Shown: one piece after another, positions 56,180-64,000 of the stretch
Layout: every line of letters starts with the position of its first letter
Numbering within the stretch: the stretch's first letter is position 1
Source of the DNA: Cryoendolithus antarcticus
Taxonomy: Eukaryota > Ascomycota > Dothideomycetes > Cladosporiales > Cladosporiaceae
Direction of reading: 5' to 3'
DNA: 64,000 nt
Assembly: GCA_002077065.1 (NCBI GenBank)
Contig: NAJO01000034.1
Span: 186,001-250,000 of the forward strand
Notes under the pieces: generated by a model
What the model was told of the DNA's origin: nothing
Seen by the model: the letters and a program-made list of their open reading frames with translations, nothing else
Database searches by the model: none
Made by a program: the position numbers and the translations under genes

Positions 56180-56743
56180 TTAATACATTAGATGATTTAC
56201 AAGGAATGTGAGCCGCGGTTTGGCCGACTTTGTGATGCATTTACTGAACTCAGGTACCGGGTGTTCCAGCCCTACACTTGCGACTTGACACCTGCCATAC
56301 TGGGCTAGATGGAGTAGTGATCGATGGAAGTTAGGAGATTCCCGTCTGACGTGCATACGATGAAACTTGTATATCTCCCCTGCTGCATGTTCAGCTGCTG
56401 TTGCGTCAGCGATCAGGAAGCCGTTGGGAACGGCAATGCGGCGTTGCTGTCGGTATTGCGTGCGGCACAGTGAATTTGCATTGTTAACGAGGATGACCAT
56501 GTTGGTCGTGTCGGCTTGCTGTGACGAAGTGGGCAGAGATGAAGTGGCTTGGCGATCTTGTGTAACCGAGCCGTTACATGTTCTGCACTCTGTCCAGTCT
56601 GCTTCGATGTATTTACAAATGCCTCGGTTTGCGCAATGGCTATCCGGCATCTGGGGTCCCTTGAAACCGTTCATGAGACCTCGGATAACAATCTCGATGC
56701 AGGTTTCCAGCATCGCAATGCGAACAATGCACTCCATCCCCAT
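56180..56743 (-). CDS. Hypothetical Cys-containing protein, 187 aa
   Basis: ATG at 56743. Eight cysteines include a C..NRGIC..W.EC..CNG arrangement near residues 36-60 that resembles small fungal proteins of unknown function. There is no signal peptide or transmembrane helix. A competing frame overlaps on the plus strand (56367-56981). No domain is recognised, and composition slightly favours the minus frame. Low confidence. Confidence 0.3.
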   Translation of the reverse strand: MGMECIVRIAMLETCIEIVIRGLMNGFKGPQMPDSHCANRGICKYIEADWTECRTCNGSVTQDRQATSSLPTSSQQADTTNMVILVNNANSLCRTQYRQQRRIAVPNGFLIADATAAEHAAGEIYKFHRMHVRRESPNFHRSLLHLAQYGRCQVASVGLEHPVPEFSKCITKSAKPRLTFLVNHLMY

Positions 56744-58062
56744 GATCCGGCTACGCAAGCTACGCAACGTTTCTGTGCCTGCAGGAGGTCAATGCGCCGT
56801 AGCGTGGCCGCCCCAGCCAATACACCTGGGGCTTGACGCGCGGGTGACGGGGGCGGTCGAACTACCCTGCAGTAGGGGATGCGATTTTGGTGCTCATTTG
56901 ACATCGCATCGCCCATCTTGGGCCATCGCTCCAGTAGTCACCGTTCGGGTGCTCGCGACTCGGACACTACAGCTTCGCTAGAGTCATGTCCACGGGCCGT
57001 CCAGGGCAAATCAGCCGTTTGGAGCTGTCGCAAGACGCCGTGCCGCGACCCATTCCAATCACCTAGCCATGAAAGTGATTCACGATGGCTCTACGCGGGT
57101 GCGCGACATCGCTCATGAGATTCGGTGAATTTGCTATGCGGCAAGTGCACAGTCTTCATCTGATGGGTGCGCCATAGCCGTTCGCTTCTGCGCGCGGCTC
57201 CGCTACTCGTATATTGTTGACGGCCGCCGACGAGCCAGAACGCGGGCATAAATTAACGAGATGCGCTAGGAATAGCCAGTGGGCAGCTGAGCATGACACG
57301 GCGTTGGTGGCACAATCGCTGCTGTGGGCAGCAGGGAGTGCACAGTGAACTTTCTCTATTGTCTACTATTCTTCCACTGGCTTTTGCTGTTTGCTCCGCC
57401 CTTGTTTGCTAGCTTCAACAACTGCTGGAGAATCACGCACTGCTCGACCCATGACCCGCCAAAGCGTTCGCTGACATGGCGTGTTGATCTGCACGCGCGC
57501 ATGCGATCCTGGACCGACCACGCGAGCTCACGATATTAGCCGTGATCAACACTGTCCGTGTCTACTTCGCGACATCACATGTCCATGCTGGATAATGGTG
57601 ACCTGGTCCTAAAGGCGATGTTCTGGAATATTGCTGGCTGCAAGTAACGATTTGATCCTCATCTGGGTACTTCGAAGTTGGACGCCACCGAGATATACTT
57701 GGACCTTGTCTTAAACAACATCACTCTCGACTTCATTATTGCTGCTACGTCCCCTGCGGTGTTCAGTATCGGCGGCAGTGAATCCTTACGATCACGCTAC
57801 CGGCTCTCTCCACGGACGAGTAAGATCGAAAAATCTTGTACGACAATAGGACTTCACTTGAGCAACATCACTTCACAGCTGGGGTGCGCTCATCACTTGG
57901 AGTTGACTGGAGGCTATCCGGTGCTGACTTATTCACTACCGCCTGCGAGTCCAGGTCTACTTGCTGCATGAAAGCGCCATCTCTTGTCGCGTGACCTCGC
58001 TCACTCATTGACTTCTTCCGGACCTGCCGCGATTAAATCGAACATCAAGTACACCCACGAGC
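56744..58062. other. Intergenic, upstream of the GPCR gene
   Basis: About 1.3 kb without a recognised gene. Short frames at 57324-57539 and 57678-57971 lack an ATG start and a domain. The long upstream region may hold regulatory sequence of the receptor gene. Confidence 0.45.
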
Positions 58063-59442
58063 ATGTCTTCAGATACAGATCTCGACTCGAGAGGCGGTCT
58101 CCAAGGCTACTACCCAGCTCCTCACAGTATCGACCCTCTTCCCAGAGACATCCACTATGGACTGATTGTCGTCGGGCTCTGCGGCCTGGCATCATTTCTT
58201 TCAACACTCACCCTTTTCACATTTCTGGTCTACCGGTTTGTATCTTGGCGATCACATTACAAGACCTTCATCGGCTACAATCAGTACATCGTACTGTTTC
58301 TCAACCTAGTCTTCGCAGATCTGCTGCAAGCGACGGCCTTTCTCATCAGCTTCTACTGGATCCAGCGAGATGCCATACTCGCACCCACCAACGCCTGCAC
58401 GGCGCAAGGCTTCATGCTACACTTTGGAGATGTTGCAAGCGCCTTTTTCGTGCTTTCGATAGCTATACACACGTATACTACCGCCGCTCTCGGCCATCGC
58501 ATACAGTACAACATGTTTGCTCTCGGCATCGGCATCTGCTGGGCCATGGCACTCCTGCTGACAGTCCTCGGCCCAGCGATGTATGGTCGAAAGTACTTCG
58601 TTCGCGCTGGAGCTTGGTGTTGGGTCAGCAACGACTACGAGACTGAGCGCCTAGCACTTCACTACGTCTGGCTCTTCTTGGCCGAGTTTGGGCTCGTGAT
58701 CATCTACCTCCTCACCTTCTTTAGCCTGCGGAGGAAGACTCATCGGCTGTTCGCGGACCAAGCAAGCAGTGGAAGCGTGCCGAATCAGACTACCATCCGC
58801 GCGGTCAACCGGATCACTAAGCTCATGATGCTCTACCCTATCGTCTACGTCACGCTCACGATCCCAATCAGCTCGGTGAGAATGTGGAACATGGCCCACC
58901 ATGGTCAAAGCGTAGCCGACGTCACAGCCTGCACAGTCGGCGCATTGCTAGCAAGCTGCGGATGGGTAGACTCGCTCCTCTATACTCTGACCCGGAAACG
59001 ATTGCTACAGGAGACTATGGGCGCAGGCGCGACAGCTCGGAGCGGGGACAATAATGCGAGCGGCGGCGCCAAAGGCACGCAGAATTCGATCCTGCAGACC
59101 ATGACCTACACGGTCCGGAGTCATAGCATGGAGATCGCTTCCCCGTCACAAAAGCAACATCAGCGCGGCTCATTCATGAGCGGCGAGGCGAAGGAAATGG
59201 GATTTGCAGAGAGGGAGTCAGCGCGCCGGACGAGGAACAAGAGTGTGGGTGTCGTCAGCGAGCATACCGTGGAGACGCGGACACCAAGTCCGTCGGGGAG
59301 CGTAGACCCGATCATCAACGGCGTTGGGGAGAGGGGAGGTATGAGGAGGATGCTGAGTAGTGGGAGGAAGGAAGCAGGACTCGATGACAGCTACGAGATG
59401 AGGAGTATGGGCGGGAAGCCTGATTGGAGAGGGAGTCGATGA
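58063..59442 (+). CDS. Seven-transmembrane G-protein-coupled receptor
   Basis: 459 aa, single exon, ATG at 58063. Seven hydrophobic segments span about residues 30-310: LIVVGLCGLASFLSTLTLFT, YIVLFLNLVFADLLQATAF, a third after the CTAQGFMLHFGDVAS loop, FALGIGICWAMALLLTVLGP, HYVWLFLAEFGLVIIYLLTF, LMMLYPIVYVTLTIPISSVR and a last one in TVGALLASCGWVDSLLYTLTRK. The LNLVFADLLQA helix 2 and the CTAQG and WCW cysteines fit fungal class receptors related to cAMP-receptor-like and Git3/GPR1 glucose-sensing types. The third loop has RRKTHRLF and a Ser-rich stretch. The 140-residue cytoplasmic tail is Ser/Thr/Arg-rich with many phosphorylation-type sites. Ligand unknown; nutrient sensing is likely. Confidence 0.88.
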   Translation: MSSDTDLDSRGGLQGYYPAPHSIDPLPRDIHYGLIVVGLCGLASFLSTLTLFTFLVYRFVSWRSHYKTFIGYNQYIVLFLNLVFADLLQATAFLISFYWIQRDAILAPTNACTAQGFMLHFGDVASAFFVLSIAIHTYTTAALGHRIQYNMFALGIGICWAMALLLTVLGPAMYGRKYFVRAGAWCWVSNDYETERLALHYVWLFLAEFGLVIIYLLTFFSLRRKTHRLFADQASSGSVPNQTTIRAVNRITKLMMLYPIVYVTLTIPISSVRMWNMAHHGQSVADVTACTVGALLASCGWVDSLLYTLTRKRLLQETMGAGATARSGDNNASGGAKGTQNSILQTMTYTVRSHSMEIASPSQKQHQRGSFMSGEAKEMGFAERESARRTRNKSVGVVSEHTVETRTPSPSGSVDPIINGVGERGGMRRMLSSGRKEAGLDDSYEMRSMGGKPDWRGSR

Positions 59443-60043
59443 TATGACTGGACGGTTGGAGGCTGAGGAAATAGGGACACAGACTCGTCGCCACCAGAGT
59501 GAGGGAGAGGGCTTGTCTAAGAGGCCAAAGAGCCGATCAATCCAGTGCAGGGTCTTCAAATGGAGGAAGTCCGTACGAGACCGGTGACGAGACGATGATA
59601 CCCAGGGGGTCACCGGATCGAGTTATTATGATCATGGAACGGAAGTGTACATATACTGTACCATCTCTTGCAGTGCTGAGACTCTCCCACCACCAGATGC
59701 ATGTTCTATGTACCAATCGAACCCCAGTATTCCTCGGGAAACCACATGACTTCATGTACACGCTACTCTCTCCGTTTCGGATCGTCTTGATGCATGGCTC
59801 TCAGCAATAGTCTCTCACCGACGACCACACAACGCTTCACTGCCACCGCGAGACTGACAGGAACGTTATCCAAGTTCAAGATTTTGGAAACTTTCACATT
59901 GTTTTCCAGATGAATAACCTCGAAGAAGCAACTTTCGCCCAATCAGACTGCTCCTGCACGCTCCGCTTCAGGTGTTGCCTCAGCTTTACGATCGTTGACA
60001 TCCTGCGACCTGAATACTTGGTATCGATTCGTTTTTCACGTAT
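59443..60043. other. Convergent intergenic region
   Basis: 600 bp between the 3' ends of the GPCR and F-box-like genes. No gene recognised. Confidence 0.5.
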
Positions 60044-60751
60044 TCACCTCTGCTTACGCGCCATGCGCGCCTCCCGGAAACTAGCAAGATCCACCGCAAG
60101 CTCTTGAAGCCCCTCCTCGCCAGGGACCTTGTAGCCTATGATCTTCGCGTGCTGCCTCACAAGCCCCTGTAGCTCCACCGCAAAGCTTGCAATCAGGCCG
60201 CTGAGCGTGGCACAAGGGTCGATGTCGAAGTCGCAGGTCAGTGTCTGGAAATAGGTGATACTGTTGTGGGAAGAGGGCGGGCTATAAGAGAAATTGATTT
60301 CCCCTCTGAGCTTCAGCGGCGCGCTCGCGATCTTTGTCTCAGCGGCTAAGCTCTGCTTGACTGCGCTAGACTCAAGAAGGGTTTTCGAGGTGTCGACGAG
60401 AGCCGCGAAATCTGTCGCTGACTTGTCGAGCGTAAATCTGAACGTCCAGCGCTTGCCTGTCGTATTACTGTCTCTATAGACGAGTGACAGCTGCGTGTTG
60501 TATGGCAAGGACTTCGCAAGGTGTATTAGCATAGGATTAAGCTTAATGCCCTTAGACGGGTCTGTGCCATTGTGGGCGTGGACGAAGAACATCTGCTTTC
60601 GAAGATCCGTGGAGCGGGTGATGAGGTCGTGGAAGTAGTGGTTCAGGAGCTTCAGCTCCAGCAACTGCCTCTGGGTGACGCCCTGCTGGAGGATTTTTTC
60701 AGCCAGCTCTGTGATGCCGAAGACTCGCTGGGCAGCGGAAAGATGCGACAT
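60044..60751 (-). CDS. F-box-like protein 1 (intact member of a tandem array)
   Basis: 235 aa, single exon, ATG at 60751. The N-terminal 55 residues read AAQRVFGITELAEKIL..L..L..LNHYFHDLITRS..LRKQMF, an F-box-like pattern (ELxExIL...L..L..VNxxF...I..S..L...MF). After this come HAHNGTDPSKGIKLNP, a region ending IASAPLKLRGEINFSY, and a C-terminal helix. F-box proteins recruit substrates to SCF ubiquitin ligases, and large lineage-specific families occur in Dothideomycetes. The same layout recurs in the two damaged copies to the right, so this is the reference copy. Confidence 0.72.
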   Translation of the reverse strand: MSHLSAAQRVFGITELAEKILQQGVTQRQLLELKLLNHYFHDLITRSTDLRKQMFFVHAHNGTDPSKGIKLNPMLIHLAKSLPYNTQLSLVYRDSNTTGKRWTFRFTLDKSATDFAALVDTSKTLLESSAVKQSLAAETKIASAPLKLRGEINFSYSPPSSHNSITYFQTLTCDFDIDPCATLSGLIASFAVELQGLVRQHAKIIGYKVPGEEGLQELAVDLASFREARMARKQR

Positions 60752-61366
60752 GGTGGTATCGTGCGCGGTTGTCTGGGTCGTAGCAGCAGTGAGATCAGGA
60801 GACGCTCTGATCGGAAGCCGAGTCTTTTAATTAATTGCGGATGTCGGTGCGGAAGACACGATGCTCCAGAGGATGTGGTGAAAGATATGTACAGAGGATG
60901 TGCAGGTGTTGATGCATTATGCGAGGAGATCGACCTGGCCTCGATGCCAGAGCTAGTGACGTGAAGTGAAGTATATTATGCATCCGGAAAGTGAATTATC
61001 ATTGCTGCCTTCCGCCGTGAATTGAGGACGCAATGTTGTCAAAGGTAAAAGAAGTTGGCACCAATATCGCTCATCGCAGTGGTCAGCATATAAAGATGAA
61101 CTCACGCCAGCTGGTATCCAACTGAGACCAGTTTGCTATCTCCACGTCCTGTGGCATGAAACACCATGCAGTACCAGCATCATCCTTCTCGCCACATCTC
61201 CCGGACAGTCCACGCGTATTCAAGGCAGCCCGTTGATAGGCGAGAGAAGCTGTGGCGAGTTCGAGAATACTCCGTCACTCGACGTCCTAGCTCAACGCCT
61301 CCTCAAGAGATGCACCTATTGCCACCAAGTACTGCCGCCTAATACTCTGCCTCGCATTCACAGCCT
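60752..61366. other. Intergenic
   Basis: 615 bp between the F-box-like copies, with no recognised gene. The plus-strand frame at 60572-60964 is a shadow. Confidence 0.5.
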
Positions 61367-62002
61367 TTAATGCCGCCTTTGACGCAATTCGAACTCCTTA
61401 ATCTTGAAAGCTAGACTCTCCGTGCGTTCGCGCGCAAGTTTGTCCAGCTCAGTTGCGAGGGTGGAGATCAGACCCTCCAATGTCGTACAAGGGTCGAGCT
61501 CGAACTCATACACAATCTTGTTCAATGGATGATCGCGCTCACACCAGAGCTAGATGCTTCCGATGAGTAGCAGCGGCGCACTCGCGATCAGAGTAGCTGC
61601 CAGGCCGGTGGATTTGATTGTGAGTGACTGGAGTAGAGCTCTCGAGGCATCGATTAGCTCGGCGGCACACGCCGTGCTATGCCCGACGGTAATTTTGAAT
61701 ACCCAGCCAGCGCCTACGCCGACATTTTTCTGATAGGCCAATCGGATGTATTCGGGCAAACGCTTACGCAGCTGAACGAGGGAAGGATTCAAACAGGTGC
61801 GCATCATTGCGTCGGTGCCATCATGGGTATGCAGCAGAAACATTAGCTTCTGGAGAGGGCTTGAGTTCGTGATTATGTCGAGCATGCGATGATTGACCGC
61901 CTTCAAGGCAAACAACTCAGCGGATCGGAGGCCCTGAGAGAGAATGCGCTCCGTGAGCTCTGTGATTGCGAAGACTCGCTGCGCGGCCGGGATGTTCGTC
62001 AT
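61367..62002 (-). pseudogene. F-box-like protein 2, interrupted by an in-frame stop
   Basis: ATG at 62002. It starts with AAQRVFAITELTERILSQGL and continues with HTHDGTD, LNPSLVQL and IASAPLLLIGSI. A TAG then occurs at 61552-61550. The same frame stays open for 60 more codons (LWCERDHPLNK, ELDPCTTLEGLI, LATELDKLARE) to a TAA at 61369-61367. The downstream part aligns with the end of copy 1 (DIDPCATLSGLIASFAVEL). One substitution would therefore explain the defect. Without it the protein would be 211 aa. It could encode a truncated 150-aa protein. Confidence 0.75.
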
Positions 62003-62305
62003 TGCTTAGTATTTGAGAGCGCCAATCGCAGCCTGCTTCGCGCTAAGATTGGAGGCAAGATGTCGCCGAGTCTTGATCTGCCAGATTGTGCAAGGCAGAG
62101 AAGCACTCTCGGATCTTGCACGCAGAGCTTCTTATGGCAGTGTTGAACAAAATGAACAAACGGCAGTGGTGCACGAGTCGGCACGAAGTGAGTTGGAATC
62201 ACCGTGCGGGAAGGAGCAAACGAGGCTTTTGTAATGGCACGAGGAGGAATGGGGCGGGAACGCAACATATGAATTAAATGTCACAAAGGAGAGAGTGATA
62301 CTTCC

Positions 62306-62960
62306 CTATAAAGTCGCTTGTCTGCCTCCCTCAAGCGCTTCCTGCATCATGCGCGCGACCTCCGCTGTGAACGCAGCTACAATGCCCTCGATTGATGCAT
62401 CACCTCTCAACGAGAAAGAGGACTCCTTTCTGCGTTGCAGCAACCCTGGGATGGGTATGACCAGCTCGCCACTGAGCTTGAGTGGTGCATTGGCGACCTT
62501 CGTAGACCGGACACCACTTGAGTCGATACGTGCCGCAGTCATCTTTTCAATCGCCTTGATTGAGCGAGCGTCGGGGAGAAAGTTCAGCTGCAGAACAAAC
62601 ACCCAACCTCCGCCTGGCGCGGTATTGTTCTTGTAGGTGAAAGAGTGAGTTTCGAATGGAAACAGCTTCTGTGTGTGGATGAGGCAAGGGTTCAGGCGGA
62701 TAGTCTTCCGCTTTGTCGGTGCCGTCGTGCGCGTGCACGAGGAACATCTGTTGTTGCAGCGGCAGCGAGTCGTTAATAACGCGGTCGAAGTGGCGATTCA
62801 CACGCCGCAAGGTGAAGAGCTGAGCAGCTCTGAGGCCTTGACTTAGGATGCTTTCAGTGAGCTCGACTATCGCGAAGACCTGGTGAGCGGCCGAGGCCTT
62901 CGCCGGGCCGTCATTGTGGATGTTGAGTGAGGCGATGGGTATATCGTCGACGGTCGCCAT
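62306..62960 (-). pseudogene. F-box-like protein 3, frameshifted
   Basis: ATG at 62960. After a 23-residue leader comes AAHQVFAIVELTESILSQGL..LFTLRRVNRHFDRVINDS and FLVHAHDGTDK. At about 62705-62712 the frame breaks inside the run GACAAAGCGG. The next frame continues with RKTIRLNPCLIHTQKL, then WVFVLQLNFLPDARS, VANAPLKLSGELVIPI and DASIEGIVAAFTAEVARM to a TAG at 62308-62306. Both halves align with copies 1 and 2 (GTD..LNP). One surplus A in AAA accounts for the break. This could be real decay or a base-call error. Confidence 0.75.
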
Positions 62961-63519
62961 CGTATGGGAGCGTTGGCTGTTGTGGCATTAGCATGAATAT
63001 GTCACAACCAGCTATAGGCCACTTACGTGAATCAGCACACAGCGTGGAGCATTGATGAAGGGGTGGGCTTGCGGTTTGCTGGTTACGCAAGCACAAGCTC
63101 GGAGGCGAGAGACACAGAAAGCTGGTGTAACTCGCCGCTCCGCTTGTCGGCGTCAGAATCGACCGAGAATCAGGGAAGGAAGGAGCGATCGAGTGTGAGG
63201 GTAGCTTCCAGCTGGCACGCAATGCCTAAAACCAGGGATTCTCACGGAGATAATGCTATGACCTCTGCACGTATAGACACAGCTGTCATTGTAAAGTCGA
63301 GATCGAGTGCTCCTCGGAGTAAGCAACCAGACTGTCCATGAGCGAAGGAGTGTGGCTGCTTTCTCAGGGGAGAATGTTGGGTATTGCCACTGATGCAGCC
63401 ATGCCTAGAGGAGCATAGGGGACGCTCACTACCGCCGTGAGAAAGGGCGTACGACGGTGCGATTGAACATCTCGTTGATCCCGTACATCATAAGCCGTCC
63501 ATTCGTTACCAGTTTCCGG
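62961..63519. other. Intergenic
   Basis: About 560 bp between F-box-like copy 3 and the 3' end of Spc19. Nothing recognised. Confidence 0.5.
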
Positions 63520-64000
63520 TCATTGCGCAGCCATACTCTTCCTCAACTGCCTCTCCCTCTGCGTAGACTGCAGCTCCAGTCTACCCACAGAATAGCTCAG
63601 CCTGTCCTTCTTCTGCCTCAACTGCGCCAACCTCCTCATCTCTGCCTCCGTCAATGCCTCCCCTGCTCCTGTGGAACCTCTGGCCACTGCAGGACTCTTC
63701 GACCCACCACTCGGCCGACTCGCATTACTCAGCCGTCCTTCCTGCAGCTCCGCTTTAGCCATAAGACTCTGCTCGCGCCTTGCCAGCTTATCGAGATGTA
63801 CTTCGACGCGTGAGAGCAGGTTATCGAGTTCGGGTTCGAGCGAGGAGAGGAGGGTTTGCTGGGCTGTGCGGAGGGAAGTTTCGGAGACGAGCTCGAAGTG
63901 CTGAGATGGTACTTAGCTAGGTGTGTGAGATATAATGGTTAAAAAGAGAGATGTACGCGAGTGGTCTGCAGCACCTTGCTCAAACGCGGGTAGTCACTAA
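63520..64000 (-). CDS. SPC19: DASH complex subunit Spc19, C-terminal part (5' end beyond window)
   Basis: Exons (minus) 64000-63957 and 63900-63520, intron 63901-63956 (GTACAT..CTCAG, 56 nt). The visible 141 residues start DYPRLSKVLQTTR and HFELVSETSLRTAQQTLL, followed by LDNLLSRVEVHLDKLARREQSL and AKAELQEGRL, the conserved core of Spc19. A basic C-terminal region rich in R, Q and E with a coiled-coil pattern ends in SMAAQ. The protein is a subunit of the ten-member DASH/Dam1 ring that couples kinetochores to microtubule plus ends. Confidence 0.87.

Noticed and set aside
56367..56981. 204-codon plus-strand frame
   Set aside because: It overlaps a more protein-like minus frame, has no domain and a Met/Arg/Ser-rich random-like composition.

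Overview
This is a stretch of filamentous ascomycete nuclear genome. The evidence is many short (about 40-110 nt) GT..AG introns, a Zn2Cys6 transcription factor, HET-domain genes, fungal rhodopsin-like membrane proteins, a DASH-complex Spc19, an AIM11 protein and a DUF3435 relic. The gene types, especially the F-box-like family at the right end, suggest Dothideomycetes (Mycosphaerellales-like). That placement is an inference; I see no species marker. Start codons and exon borders were set by eye from frame continuity, splice signals and family knowledge.

Left part (1-6.7 kb): the 3' part of an MFS sugar transporter, a short-chain dehydrogenase, a kinase of the AnmK/levoglucosan kinase family and a five-exon Zn2Cys6 regulator. 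Together they look like a small catabolic cluster for an unusual (anhydro-)sugar. A 90-bp tandem duplication lies in the shared promoter between the dehydrogenase and the kinase. From 6.7 to 12.6 kb the DNA is gene-poor and decayed, and holds a broken minus-strand DUF3435 tyrosine-recombinase gene of the kind found as Starship 'captains'.

12.6-25 kb: a second short-chain dehydrogenase, then two APC-type amino-acid/GABA/choline permeases (minus strand). Each is divergently paired with a rhodopsin-like seven-helix membrane protein (plus strand), giving a repeated permease/rhodopsin layout. 25.7-35 kb: a long coiled-coil protein, a 1536-aa RNA-dependent RNA polymerase of the RNAi type, and AIM11.

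35-41 kb is mostly unassigned and partly decayed. It contains a 66-bp minisatellite and, beside it, a small secreted Ser/Thr-rich protein carrying a duplicated two-cysteine module. 41-50 kb holds a CPSF6-like RRM protein, a tandem pair of HET-domain genes, and a chitin-binding copper-radical oxidase (AA5) whose reading frame is broken near its end.

50.7-64 kb is mainly housekeeping: RPS4, aspartate-semialdehyde dehydrogenase, an RRM/C2H2/G-patch RNA-binding protein and a GPCR. A tandem array of three F-box-like paralogues follows (one intact, one with a stop codon, one with a frameshift), and the window ends inside Spc19. No rRNA, tRNA or CRISPR was found.
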